The notes beneath the pieces were generated by a model. It did no database searches. It saw only the letters and a program-made list of their open reading frames with translations, and was not told where the DNA came from. Below are positions 1 to 11,179 of a DNA stretch of 64,000 nt, piece after piece. A program made the translations under genes and the position numbers. Each line of letters opens with the position of its first letter. The first letter of the stretch is position 1. Source of the stretch: Jaapia argillacea MUCL 33604 (lineage: Eukaryota; Basidiomycota; Agaricomycetes; Jaapiales; Jaapiaceae); assembly GCA_000697665.1 (NCBI GenBank), contig KL197734.1, positions 282,654-346,653 of the forward strand, written 5' to 3'.

Positions 1-1022
1 AAGGGTCAAAAGAGCACTGAGGATTTGGGAACGAAACTCGGAGTACAGAGGTAAAGAATAATAGGAGGACAAGAGAGTGACGAACCTCCCCTTGTCTCCT
101 CCAACTCTCCTCCAGTTCTTCCATTACGCAGGCTTGGGTAGAAGCGATGGAGGCGGAAGAAGTAGTGGTTTGGTATGTTGTTGGGATGTCTCTGAGTTGG
201 GGGTTGTAAGACGTTAGCATCGAATGAGGAGAACGGAGAAGTTCGAAAGGTAGATTAAGTCGGGAGCGCAAAGTCAATCTCGAAATCTGAGCTGGCGTAT
301 AAAATCGCATTGGTATACCCGCGATTCGAACGTATATACCCCCAATCCAAACGCAAATCGAGCGCATATAGCCCACATCAAACGCATATAACCTCCTCAA
401 TCCATCATTACACTGCCTCCGCGAAGGCGTCCCGACACACCAAGTCTTCCTTGCTCCTCACAAAACCACAAAAAGCATATACTCACTTGTTAAGTTCCCA
501 AAACCCACCACCCCATCCGAACCCTCCGAGGACTCTCACTACGACGCGGCATCAAGAGAGGCAACACGGACGTTGGTCGTCGTCGTCTACATTTGATTGT
601 CCATGTGAGTCTTGCTGAGTCTTGTGCGAGTATCGCGATGGCTGCCGATACGAGTGACGGGATGACGTCGATGTCGATGACCGGCGAGCTGGAGTTCGAG
701 TTGGAGTTCTGCACCATCGAGGAGGCGGAGTAAGTGGTCCAGTACTCCAGGGACTTGCGAGACCAATGCTCATGTGACTCCTAACCCTACCCATTACCCC
801 TAACCACACCACGTCCCTGGGTGCCTCAATTTCACATAAGTAGTTGCTTTCGAGATATTTCAGCACTAGTGTCATCCGTTGGTACCCAAGCACCGCCGCA
901 AAGCCAAACCGTACATGCACAAATAATCCTAGAAGAGCACGTCTAACCAGCTCCTACGAACCAGTACCAATCCAAGAGTCATGACGAGCGGTTCCAAATC
1001 CAACCATACCAAATCGCGGCCA
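1..1022. other. gene-poor stretch
   Basis: No convincing gene. A 31-codon ORF at 638-733 (+) starts MAADTSDG, has coding-like composition and ends at a GTAAGT donor-like sequence overlapping its stop. It could be an exon, but I could not find a partner exon. Confidence 0.3.
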
Positions 1023-1193
1023 TTACTCTGGACAGAACCCGATAGTGCACTCGCAAACGTTCCCACAAAGCGTCGCTTTCGGTGGTACACAAACGAGGTT
1101 GCAAGGGGGCGGGTGGATTGGCTCAAAGGGTGCGGAGATAGTCGCAGTGATGAGGGTGGATAGGTATATGGCGGCGAGGGTCAAGCACTTCAT
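1023..1193 (-). CDS. small secreted cysteine-rich protein (SSP1)
   Basis: A 56-residue ORF, ATG at 1193 and TAA at 1023-1025. It begins with a hydrophobic signal-peptide-like stretch (residues 1-20, MKCLTLAAIYLSTLITATIS). A short proline-rich linker follows, then six cysteines (C31, C35, C43, C47, C49, C54) spaced C-x3-C-x7-C-x3-C-x-C-x4-C, ending Pro-Glu-stop. SSP2 at 11015-11179 has the same spacing and ending, which is the main reason to believe this short ORF. Six cysteines suggest three disulfides in a secreted mature peptide of about 35 residues. No known family is recognised; effector-like or antimicrobial roles are guesses. No intron is needed. Confidence 0.65.
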   Translation of the reverse strand: MKCLTLAAIYLSTLITATISAPFEPIHPPPCNLVCVPPKATLCGNVCECTIGFCPE

Positions 1194-1954
1194 GATGGCG
1201 TGTGTAGCTGTCGATGGTGGAAGAGAGAAAGTGGTCGTTAAGGTAGAAGCTGAATCGAAGGTTGGACCAGCGGTGGTTTAATCAAGACACAAGGACTGGT
1301 TGGAGGTCACAAAGTCAGCTAGGGTACGGAAACAAGGAGGGCATACACACCGATACTCCTACTGTGAGTGTTACAGAGCATCCTGACTGTACCCAAGATC
1401 ACATACCCATGACTTGAATTCTGGTGTCAACGAGCGTTCTGTCTTACCGCGCATCAAACCCAGAGCACCCAAGGACCCGGGAATCATCAAGCATTACTCA
1501 CGTCGAATGGGTCGTCGGAGAATGGAAACAGCCAGTTGAAGAGGTTATGGCAGCCATGCAACCGACGGTTGGGTATTGTCATCGCTCCCCCTACAATGCG
1601 ATCGACGGCAGTCTCGAACGACACCAAATCGTTTGATCCCGCGCGGTTTGAGAAAGGTCAGCTGTGTCAACGCAGTTCAGAATGCAGTTCCATCATCCAA
1701 ACCCACTTCATATCATCTCCCCTGTCTATAAGTAACCCATAGCGATCGAGATGACGTATCTGTCACCACGGAGATTCTTCGCATGCAATCTATAAATATG
1801 GGTGCAGAGCTCAATACGTTCCTGACGCGGTTGTAAAATGCCGAAGCATTGAGTGGAAGACAGAAGGAGCTTCGGGGAGATGATTGCAGTGATCAGGCAC
1901 GGTGCCTCTTGATCAAGCTTCGGAGGAATAGAAGTGATATCCCCTGAAACTTCT
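1194..1954. other. intergenic, nothing recognised
   Basis: No supported gene, repeat or RNA gene seen on either strand. Confidence 0.3.
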
Positions 1955-2301
1955 TCAATGGGAAGGAAAGCGGTAGGGTGACTTGATCACTGGATTTGGA
2001 AAGCAGACTTCTTCGGGAGTTGGTCGGAGGTTGGGAGAGGACTCCTGATACTGGCACCAGACCTGTGTAGGTGAGCGAGATAAGGGAATGATAGTGATGT
2101 GCAAATTGGATGACATCGTCGAGGCAGGTGGCCATGCAAGGTGCCGACAAAGGAACGTTTGCGATGTTCCTGTCGGAGCAATCGGAGTCGAAGGGGTACG
2201 TAAGGCAATTGAGACCATTTCACCAGTGAAAAACATACCACGCTGGAAATCCCGAGTGTGGAGAGTACGATAAGTAGTTCAAAGAGACCGGTTGGTTTCA
2301 T
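1955..2301 (-). CDS. possible small secreted protein, uncertain model
   Basis: On the minus strand an ATG at 2301 starts a 21-codon exon that reads as a signal peptide (MKPTGLFELLIVLSTLGISS) and runs into a GTATGT donor. Downstream lie a Pro-Cys-x3-Cys segment (PCMATCLDD), a putative intron with a CTCAC branch site before ACACAG, and a Cys-containing tail (WCQYQ...EEVC) ending at 1955. The reading frame does not pass cleanly across the first intron with the splice sites I can see. It is either mis-modelled or degenerate. The CxxxC segment is faintly reminiscent of CFEM proteins, but too weakly to call. Confidence 0.25.
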
Positions 2302-2307
2302 GTTCAA

Positions 2308-3133
2308 GTTGCGCTATTCATCGGGAATTGGTCAGAGGATAGGGCTATGGGCTGGTACGAAATAGAGAGTTGGCGTCAGTCGCGAGCAATGTGACTGAAT
2401 AATGAAAAGGTGCTAGAAACTACAGCAATTAGTTATCAGAGGGATAAACAAGGACTGCCCACCGTGTAATCATTACGAGTTTAAGTGACTCCAGCCACCG
2501 AACGACAACAAGATCCGACAATCGACGTAACTTGTGAAAACGTTGGAATCGCATGATGGTGTCTTGGCTCACAAATTGAGCCACATGAGACTTGCGTAAG
2601 CTTATACACCGCTGATGATCAGACGTGTTTCGAAGTATTGTCTGCAATAGAGTTGGGGGCGGCATTTGAAGACCTTCGTCACGTAGCACTTCGAGTAGTG
2701 TCGGACTGGCGCTGTTCCCAACCAGTGTTAATTGGGGTGGTCCTTCAAGTTGATGTTTTCTGAAACGGATCGTCGGGGCTATGAGAATACGGAATGTGCT
2801 CCACTAACCCAAGTACCGGGTAGCGACTCAAGTAGAGTCATCCCCACGCAGACTGTAAACAGGTGCACAAAGTGGCTTTAGGAGGGATGAACAGGTCGGG
2901 CGAGCGCCGACTCGGAGAGGACTCAGAGTATGGAGTGACTGGCGTCACAGCGGAGTCACGACCGGTGTGATTGAGGCCGAGCATTCTTGAACAGTACTTT
3001 TTTTACTACCTACGACAGACGTTCCTGTTAGTCGATCTTTATAGCAACTGAAGTATTCCCTCTTGTTTCTTAGAATCGACTACGCCCCTCAGTGACCGCC
3101 CAGGTTGGAGTAAATCGATCCCTCTTGGCGACC
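2308..3133. other. intergenic, upstream of F-box gene
   Basis: No gene recognised. An 86-codon minus ORF (2429-2689) has no recognisable features. A TATA-like TTTATAGC lies at about 3039, some 95 bp before the F-box start. Confidence 0.3.
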
Positions 3134-4528
3134 ATGAATTCGTGTTCGTTTCCAATATTCGACATGCCAACCGAACTGGTTGACCGCGTTATTGACTATG
3201 TTGACGAATGTCCCGATGTCCTATCCCTCGCACTCACATGTCGTCATCTCAAAGCCATCCTCATCCCCGACCACCTTCGATATAGGAAGCTGCTCATTTC
3301 CCTTGAACGCCTCGACATCCTCGAAACTGTCATCACCCGCCCATCCTTGGGTAGGAACATCAGAATTCTTAGGGTTGTTCCGCGCATCGGGCTTTACCGT
3401 AGATTCCCTCTCGACCGCTTTTGCTGTAGGACGAAGGAGGCGGAGATAGCTGCGGAGTCCCGGCTGGCTTTGGCTCTCTCCCTGATGCCGAACTTGACGA
3501 AGTTCATGTGGGATATGTATCACGAACCAGAAACCAAAAACATGATTTGGGAGAATATCGCTGCGACATGTCATCGCTTTAGTGACCTCCGGTGCTATCT
3601 TCTCCCTACATTCCGAAATCACTGCGAAAATACCCTTTATCACTCAAAAGTACGTGACCTTGGCCTCTGAACCTTGGATGAGGGAGTTCACCTTTCCTAG
3701 ATATTCAACCTCCGACATCTGGTCAAAATTGATCTATATATCGCCACTCCCGTCTGGGGCAATTCCCCGGTTCAAGTTGATCACATCGGAAGATTCTTGC
3801 TCGGATGTCCAGACCTCGTCGTCCTCACCCTCGCTTTTGGGCATAGCACCCCTCTCGACACCGTTTTCCACCAAGCCTCTTGGGCATGTTTGGAATCCTT
3901 GAGACTGGAAAAGGTTGCATGCCATCCTACAATCTTCGACTCATTTTTGTCTCTTCATACAACAATCCAAAATCTCCATTTGACTCACTCCGTCAACGAG
4001 TCCTTGAATCAGGACCCCTTCGATATTTCGTTATCACCGGGTTCTCTGCCGAACCTACACACTCTGACCATCTATTGCGGAGGGCCCCATCCACGGATTG
4101 ACGAGTTCCTCCGATACGCTTCCTGGCGCAAGTTGCGGTCGCTTGAATTGTCAAGAATGTCCTGCCTATCAGATGTTTTCGCCAAATTCCTCTCCCGACA
4201 TCATTCCATCGAGGAGCTATGCGTTGACACCTGTATAGCCGTTGATAGTCCATTGAGCCTCCTGAAGGACCTCCTCCCTGGCGACTTGCCGAACCTTCGA
4301 GATTTTTCTGGTCCTGACCTTGATTATATCATCGTCTGCATGGCTGGAGCTCCTCTCCAACAACTCTACCTTAACTCAGTGGAAATCGAGTCGGATATGG
4401 CCGAGGAAGCTCTCCGTCGAGTCGCACCCACTTTGTGCGACATCGAATTCGTCGGCACGCCTAGAGAAGAAGTCGTGGAGAGGCTGAAGAGGAGTATTCC
4501 TGAATTGAAGGCCAGTTGGGCTTATTAG
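3134..4528 (+). CDS. F-box / leucine-rich-repeat protein
   Basis: Two exons, 3134-3649 and 3701-4528, give 447 residues. The 51-bp intron has a GTACGT donor and a CCTAG acceptor, and its removal joins two long frames in phase. The N-terminus (about residues 6-55) is an F-box: a Pro-x-Glu-Leu-x-Asp-x-Val-Ile core, then LSLALTCRHLK. The rest has recurrent LRR-like leucine patterns such as LPNLHTLTIY, LRSLELSRM and LPNLRDFSG. F-box proteins of this type recruit substrates to SCF ubiquitin ligases through Skp1; the substrate here is unknown. The start is the ATG in ACCATGA, which places the F-box at the very N-terminus as is typical. Basidiomycetes carry many such genes. Confidence 0.85.
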
Positions 4529-4938
4529 AAGTAAGCTTGTGCTTCTTTTCTGTTCTCGCCTCAGCCGGACACCCACACGCTCCCTTCCTTTTGCCAGACC
4601 TTTCCCCACCAGTCCTCTAGGGGTCAATGTTGAATACCTGTCCTCGTGAATTCGCCGGTGCTCCATTGGATTGTCCTGTCAGTAGCCGATTTACGGGCTG
4701 AGCAGCTCGGCCGAAAGAGGTTGGTTTCTAAAAGACCGAGAAGCTTGTGTAGCCAGGGCAGTGTTATGGTAGCGAGTTGCGGTTGAAGCCAAAAGATGGG
4801 GCGAATGTTTCGAAGTTACAAGATTGAAGCAATAGAATACTTGATACACCGAGAGGAAATCCACTACGCGGTTCATTCATTGGCTACCAGTCGGTGTCGA
4901 ACGGAAATCCCTGTCTTTCTCCAGATCTGACGGAAGTT
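4529..4938. other. intergenic, nothing recognised
   Basis: 3' flank of the F-box gene. No further feature seen. Confidence 0.3.
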
Positions 4939-5268
4939 CTAGCATCGGCGGAGCGGCGTGGGCTGATTGGCAAGGAAGTTCACTACTAAAATACCTACTC
5001 TCACATATGAAACAGACACTGACTCGGAAGAGGACTCCATCTTCCTCGCGCGAGCTAAAATCTCATCGAACTTCGGTCTTGGAGAAAGCCTACGGTTGAC
5101 GCATTGGTTGATAAGCTCCCACCAACTATCTGCGAGCCCAGCTTGGGCGGATGTCGCATCTGTAGGTCGGCGAGGCTTCGTGCCACTAGAGACAGCTTTC
5201 AATACTTGGAGATCGGTGGCCGTATGGCCGTATGGCAGATGCCCAGTGAACTTGAAGATCTAATCGGA
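4939..5268 (-). pseudogene. protein kinase C-lobe fragment
   Basis: The minus-strand reading contains LPYGHTATDLQVLKAVSSG, then SWWELINQCVNRRLSPRPKF and DEIL. This matches the end of a TKL-like kinase domain as expanded in agaricomycetes (sub-domains IX-XI, with the W-x-LI-x-x-C and RP-x-F-x-EIL signatures). It begins just after an AG acceptor at about 5269. No N-lobe, HRD or DFG motif lies upstream, so this is an isolated exon-sized remnant rather than a working kinase. A separate N-lobe fragment of a similar kinase lies at about 39 kb. Confidence 0.5.
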
Positions 5269-5559
5269 TGTGTCAAGTTACCGACCCAACAGATTCTCCA
5301 CGACCCGAGTCGACGATTAACTCGTCCAAGAATTTCCCAGCCCCGCTGGCAAGGAGTCTCGGAGAACGCCTGCGATCGCGTTGTGGATGCGAAGGAATAG
5401 GGGGTTTGGTAAATCACTTCCTCGTGGAGGCCTCGTAGCCTCGTAGCCTCTTTCCCCCCATCGCCTCGCATACGCCCTCGTTTCGCAGGCGGCGGAGCAG
5501 AATCTGTGCTGTGGTCCACAAATGTAGCACATTCGGCTCTGTCCTGAAGCCCGTGTCCT

Positions 5560-6068
5560 GTCCCTGAATGATAGATGGCTTTATACTTGGGATGACTTCC
5601 GGATGACCGAGGACCGCGAGGGGAGTAGCGATACCCATCGACCAGTCCATGACAGAGAAACTCCCTCTTTTCCTATCAGAGGTAACCTTAGGGACCTTCT
5701 CGGTTTCCGCAAACCATAGAACTTGAAGGAAATTGGCGGTTTCGAGAGCGTGTCTCTCCATAAACACCTTCCGACTGGCGTTCAAGTCTGCCAATTCCTC
5801 CTCGGAATATTTTGTGGAGCCGGTATAGTCTCTACAAGACGAACGTCGTCCTTGGCGCCGAAAGGAAATAGTTTGTGGAAGGTGTTTGAACATGATCGGA
5901 ATAGTTATTAATAAAGTGAAGGGCGGGTTTAGAGTGGACGGAAGTCGAAACGTGCCCCCAGTGAAATTTATATATGACCAGGGTAGTGTAGTCTGTCGAC
6001 CCTTTGACCGGTCCACTGCCAGTGAAGTATAATTCAGTGCCTTTGGAGTCGACTGGCGTGGTGGGCAT
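5560..6068 (-). pseudogene. inverted, decayed copy of the alpha/beta hydrolase gene
   Basis: From the ATG at 6068 the minus strand parallels the intact gene at 7051-8269: PVDSKGTEL, GPVKGSTDYTTLVIY, then EEELADLNASRKVFMERHAL, RKRGSFSVMDWSMG and GHPEVIP. The copy has lost the sequence after TTLVIY (including HGSAF), has indels around the exon-2 start, and reads Asp-Trp-Ser-Met-Gly at the nucleophile elbow. Similarity stops at about 5560, so the second half of the gene is absent. Intron 1 sequence is partly kept, which argues for DNA duplication rather than retroposition. It lies head-to-head with the parent, about 1 kb apart. Confidence 0.75.
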
Positions 6069-7050
6069 GGTGCTAAAATGAAAACTGGATTTCCAACACG
6101 AGCCCGAGAATCTGAACCAAGATTGTCCATGTGAAAATAAAGACAGATGTGGATGCGTTATTATCTTCGTCGATACAAACGCAAGGACCTGGGGTAGAAC
6201 AGATGGTTCCCGCGTCCCGTCCGTGGTGTCGGAGTTGCTGCAGATATGTATCAGACATCACGACTCCCTGAGTGCTTTGAAAAGCTACTTATTTGACGTG
6301 ATCAGCGATTGGTAATGCAGAGCGGTACCACACGTAATTTATTTTGGCATCTCACCTGGGTAAGCACGACGTTCCGAGTCGTCAATATCGCCCCACCTCT
6401 TCAGCCTCGAGCGAACTCTCTCTCTCCAAAGTACTAGTATCGCCCTCCTCCTCCTCCTAGTTAGAGTTCTCCTTGGCCTCCTACTTCCATTGAGTCTCCT
6501 TGGTGATCCCGGAAGCCCTCGGCGCTGCCTCTGCTATCTCACCCCCCTTAGCTCAAGTGGAATCAACTCCAAATTAGAAAACAAAACGTGTACTTCAGTT
6601 GTTGCCCGTACGTTGTTGGTCGAGCGATAGCTGAGGGGAAGGAATTTGAAGTGAAGAGCCCGAGGTTGGGTGGACTGGGGCTGCCACGTGTCCTGAATGC
6701 AGTGGTGGCAAACGACAGCTGCGACTGACTGTCGCATCGATGATCCTTTCACTTTCACTTCCACTTCCACTAGTCAAATAATTTGCTACCCACATACAGT
6801 ATTTGGATCACTTCTCGCAATTATCTTCACAGACGGGAAAAAATTTTGCACTCGAGCTAGTGGTTGGATGTCCGAGATCTGCGGAATGAACGATGTAACG
6901 GACAACAACGTTATGCCCACCTAGGCTCCTCGTGCCGGTATCGACACAGATAGCAATCCAGTTACGATATTCTACAGTTGCTTCGTCTTTATAGCTGCTG
7001 TCGCTTTGCCTCATGTCAACTCCTCATCCCCCGTCTTCCATCGTACGATC
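6069..7050. other. spacer between hydrolase gene and its inverted copy
   Basis: No gene recognised. It holds the 5' regions of the two divergent hydrolase copies, and these are not obviously alike. A TCTTTATAGCTG element at about 6988 could be the TATA region of the intact gene. Confidence 0.3.
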
Positions 7051-8269
7051 ATGCCCACTGCACCAGTCGATTCCAAAGGCACTGAGTTGTTCTTCACCGA
7101 CAGCGGGCCCGTCAAAGGTTCGACCGACTACACTACTTTGGTCATCTACCATGGTTCTGCTTTCACTGGTAGTAAGTCGCGAGTTCCGCTCACTTTACCC
7201 CAATTGGCGCTGATATCTCTATCGTTTACCATCATGACGATCAGACACCTTCCACAAGCTCCTTCACCTTTGTGCTAAAGACAATGTTCGTCTTGTCATA
7301 TTAAACCGTCGCGACTATGCTGGTTCGACAAAGTATACCGACGAAGAATTGGCCGATCTGAATGCCGGTGACAAGGCATTCATGGAGCGACTTGCTTTGG
7401 AAGTTGCCAATTTCCTTGTATGGTTTGCGGAGACTGAGAAGGTCCCCGAGGTTACTCCTGATCGGAGGAGGGGAGGCTTTTCTGTTATGGGCTGGTCGTT
7501 GGGCAACGCTACGCCCCTCGCTATCTTAGGCCATCCGGAGGTCATTCCGAAAGAGACGCTGGCCAAACTCGAGCCTTATTTCAGGCAATTAGTCCTTTAC
7601 GGTACGAACGTGTCTGATATTGGCCCTGTCATTGGTAAAGCTGACGCCTCGCAAAGACCCTCCACATTTGACCTTTGGTTATGATCAACCTCCTGAAGGC
7701 TACAACCCCTTCATCGACCCCGATTACCCCACCCCCGAAGCCATCTTCAATAATTTCCGCTACTGGGTTTCCACCTACTACGACCACTCCGATCCTTATT
7801 CCGTCTCAGGACTCGACTTCTCCAAGCGCGGTGTGCGACCCTCGGTGGACAATATGACCGAAGACGAAACTGCAGTCAATTTCGATCCTGCCGCTGCTGC
7901 TCGGACTGAATTCCCCATGTTCTTCCCTATGCAGCCAGCTCTTAACGCACAAGGCCAAAGAGCGTTGTTCAACGAGGAATTGGCTAAGACTTATTTGCCG
8001 AACGTGGAGATCGTGTTCATATGGTGTGATAAGGCGAACTGGTATTGTTCGTATGGCATGATCGAGACGAAGAGGCAATATAAGCAGAATATTGCGGAGG
8101 GGAAGGAACTTAGACCCATTCGATTCATCAGGATCAATGGTGCCAACCATTTTGTGAGTTCTGATTTATTCGTCGTCTGTCTTCAAGTGGTTTAATCAAC
8201 CCCCCTCAGGTGCACTGGGACGATCCAGAGGCTTTCTGGACAGCCACAGTGGAGGCCATCAACAATTAG
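7051..8269 (+). CDS. alpha/beta hydrolase-fold protein
   Basis: Four exons (7051-7171, 7245-7601, 7657-8153, 8210-8269) give 344 residues. All introns are GT-AG, 55-73 bp, and keep frame. The fold is shown by the HGSAF oxyanion-type segment (about residues 34-38), strand VRLVILNRRDYAG, and the nucleophile elbow Gly-Trp-Ser-Leu-Gly with Ser125. The C-terminal catalytic His lies in GANHFVHWDDPEAFW, probably H324; the acid residue is not certain. This suggests an esterase/lipase or related hydrolase of the cytosol, since no signal peptide is present. The substrate cannot be told. An inverted, broken copy lies upstream at 5560-6068. Confidence 0.85.
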
Positions 8270-8919
8270 ATACATAAATCGTCCACGTCTGTACTCTTAC
8301 CACTTATCGCGATATCTTGAGCGTTCCACTCGAGCGTAATGGCGATCAAGAGCAAGGCCGATACGCCACCATCAGAGTGGCGGTGCCGCTTCTTCAAAAT
8401 TGAAAGCTTCCGCGAATGCAATCTTCGCCAGCCGAACTGCCACAGTTCCAGCTTGGAGTCACCATCGACGTGTACGACTTATCGGCTACAAGCATGTCTC
8501 GATAGACAGATCGCCTTTGCAGTTAAGGTCGTTTGGTGAGTCTGTCGCTCGAGGCCCAGTTTAGTGTCCCACCGACTAAGTAACACGACTCTTTGTGGTA
8601 GTTACACACCCCTTCGTCGCCACGTGCACAAGCATCGGAGACGTATGCCCTAGAAAGACTTCACAAAAAAAGATATCCTCCTTGCGGTAACGGATTGAAA
8701 ATAGGATTGGAGTTCAAACTAGACATCTCTCTCTTCCTACGTCGTTGTCCAGCCGTCCTGCCAGCGGCTCTCAATGCCAGCCACATCCTCCACGACCTTT
8801 CTTGTCAGCCATACATCGATCATGGCAATAAATACATGCCGTCTCCTTTGGATTCTATTTCTGAACCTTCTCGTCGACCCAATACTTGTAACATCGAAAG
8901 ATCCGCAAGCACTATCAAG
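8270..8919. other. intergenic, weak ORF only
   Basis: A 66-codon ORF from 8339 ends at a GTGAGT donor and could splice to a short arginine-rich tail ending near 8651. Its composition is not convincing and no family is recognised. Confidence 0.25.
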
Positions 8920-10551
8920 ATGATGTTCTTCACCGTATTATTCGTTCAACTCGTCACACTTCTCTTTGGCTTCGTTGATCTTACTATCAATGTGGTTGCT
9001 CTTTGCTTGCAGGTGAGCTGTCACGCTCATCAAATCTTGACCTTGGACGTCTGACATCAGTTACGACAGCCACCCGTCGAGATCCAAGACACCCAATTCG
9101 CCCTCCTCTCTCCCATCTTCAACCCCCTCATCATCAAAACCATCGTCCACCTCGTCTATACCATATCACTCACCTCCACTACCCTCCCCGTCACCATTCA
9201 CTCACTCGTCAACCCCTTCCTCACATCCTTCACCTGGATCCTCAAATTTGGTCTCTCCAAGCTCCATTCTGCTCAATCCATAGAGTATCAGAACACCGCT
9301 CTCCTGGCTGAACTAGCTGCCATCCATTCCGCGATAGACGTCGACGCTATGCACCTCTCACACGAGACCACCGCCCTCAAACTCGCCGAATCACAGCTGC
9401 CCACACTAAAGCGTGAACTGGCACACCTGACGAACGAGAACATCGAACTCGAACATGCCGTCAAGACCCGGGAGGCGTACATTCACTCCCTCTGCGTTAA
9501 AATGGGTCCTCTTGTCATCGAGAAGTTCGCCAACAACAAGGAAGTAGAGAGGTTGGAGAAGGAGCTGTGCATCGCGGATGAGAAAGCCCAGGAGTTGAAG
9601 GATAAAAAGACGAGTTTGTTGAAAGAAAAGGCTGGGTTGGTAAAGGAGACGAAGGGGTTGGCGAGGCAGCAGAGGGATATTAGGGGTGAATTGGAATATA
9701 CCTTGCATGCTTTGCAGGTATACGGCGAAGAGGACAGCCAAGCTCAGGCATACCAGGCCGAGTTGGATAGCAAGCTGGTGGGATCGCCGAATCTCGACGA
9801 CAAGGAGGTCGGAGGAACGACCGTGATGGAAATCGAGAAGATCCAACTCGAGGAACAGGTGAAGCAGTTGGAGTTGAAGGAAAAATATATGGCGGAAGTT
9901 CTGGAGACGGAAAAGTCTTTGCGAATTGAGGCTGAAGAGAAAGGGAGGGCGAGTGTCGAAAAGCTGTTACAAGTCAACGAGCATTTGAAGTCGGGAAACT
10001 TAGCAGCAGAGAAGGACGTCGCGCAGTTGAAGAGTACTCTCTCGGAGCTAGAGAAAAGAGTCGCCGAATTGCAGACCGTTCAAGATTCCTACAAGATCAT
10101 CTCCGACCGTTTCGCCCTCGCCGAACAAGAGAACCTCCAGCTCAAGAGCACCATTGCTTGCTTTTCTCTTAGTTCATCGGGATCGACGATCCTGGAGCTG
10201 CAGACGGTCATTCGGGGATTGACCCTCGAGTTGGTTGCTGTGCAGGAGGATCGGACGCTCAACGCGAAGAAGGTGGAGAGGCTTGAGCAAATGGATGTCA
10301 AGGCCCCTGAGTCAAACGTGCGTATTCATTCACTCTGCTCTCGTTCATCTGTTTCACTAGTTACCTTTGGTATAGATACCCCCCGAGGCAATGACGAAAG
10401 TCGAGGTAGTCGAGAAAGAAGGGAAGGAGAATGTCAATGTCATAAAGGTGCGAGTCCTGTCCTGCTCTTTGTCTTTCCCCTTTTGAGATATCTTTAGCTC
10501 GGAACGTCGAAGAAGACAGCTGTCATACTCGGCACCAGACAGCTCAACTAG
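8920..10551 (+). CDS. membrane-anchored coiled-coil protein
   Basis: Four exons (8920-9012, 9061-10317, 10376-10447, 10498-10551) give 491 residues. Introns are 48-58 bp with GTGAGC/GTGCG donors. Exon 1 encodes a strongly hydrophobic start (FFTVLFVQLVTLLFGFVDLT). A second hydrophobic region follows at about residues 45-90 (FNPLIIKTIVHLVYTISL...). From about residue 110 to 420 the protein is charged, heptad-like and rich in Glu/Lys/Leu, so a long parallel coiled coil is likely. A short Lys/Glu tail ends it. The architecture suggests an organelle- or membrane-tethered structural or scaffolding protein. No known family is recognised. The doublet ATGATG at 8920 was chosen because it starts the hydrophobic anchor. 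Confidence 0.75.
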
Positions 10552-11014
10552 CCCATCCTAGAGATGAGTAAACGGTGAGTCTGGCTTCCCTCATTTCTCG
10601 CTCTCGCTGACAGCAGGCTTTGGCTCCTTGCTTCATCGGATTCAGTTGAAGGCTGGAAAGAGGGGCCACCACAGAAAGTATTGTATCTTAGAAGCCATCG
10701 TTTGGACAACCCTCCGTTTGTTTTATACTAGTTTTATATCTATCTTGTGTCGTATCGTCCCTCAGATGAACCAAGTTGTGCGTAGCGATCTCCTTCCCAT
10801 CAGATTGCTCTTGAATATTAACATGATCCCCTACCATTCCGAGGGAATCTCATACAATCATAGCTAATGGTACGACGGCGCTGGAGAAAACAAGGATGGA
10901 TAGTTTAACAGCAACAGTTAAAACTGGGAGTATACATAAGAGAGGCCAAATCCACGAATTGTCCACGAATCTCCCAAAAATCTCTCGAAATGCCCCTTGT
11001 ACACATCAGTCTAA

Positions 11015-11179
11015 TCACTCTGGGCAAGGACCCCTGGTGCAAAGACAAACGTTAGCGCAAAGCGTCGCTTCAGGTGGAGCGCAAGTAATGGTACAGGGAG
11101 CGGAAGAAGGCAGGACTATGGCCGAACTGGTGGTGACGAGGGCGAGGAGGTAGATTGTGGCGATGGTAAAGTACTTCAT
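11015..11179 (-). CDS. small secreted cysteine-rich protein (SSP2)
   Basis: A 54-residue ORF, ATG at 11179 and TGA at 11015-11017. It has a signal-peptide-like N-terminus (residues 1-20, MKYFTIATIYLLALVTTSSA) and six cysteines at 29, 33, 41, 45, 47 and 52 in the same spacing as SSP1 (C-x3-C-x7-C-x3-C-x-C-x4-C), ending CPE-stop. The shared core reads PP.ATLC.NVC.CT.G.CPE. Other positions have diverged, as expected for a gene under constraint on its cysteine scaffold. Function is unknown. Confidence 0.65.
   Translation of the reverse strand: MKYFTIATIYLLALVTTSSAIVLPSSAPCTITCAPPEATLCANVCLCTRGPCPE

Noticed and set aside
8339-8651. Possible two-exon small gene after the hydrolase
   Set aside because: A donor and acceptor can be found, but the protein has no credible feature and the ORF may be chance.
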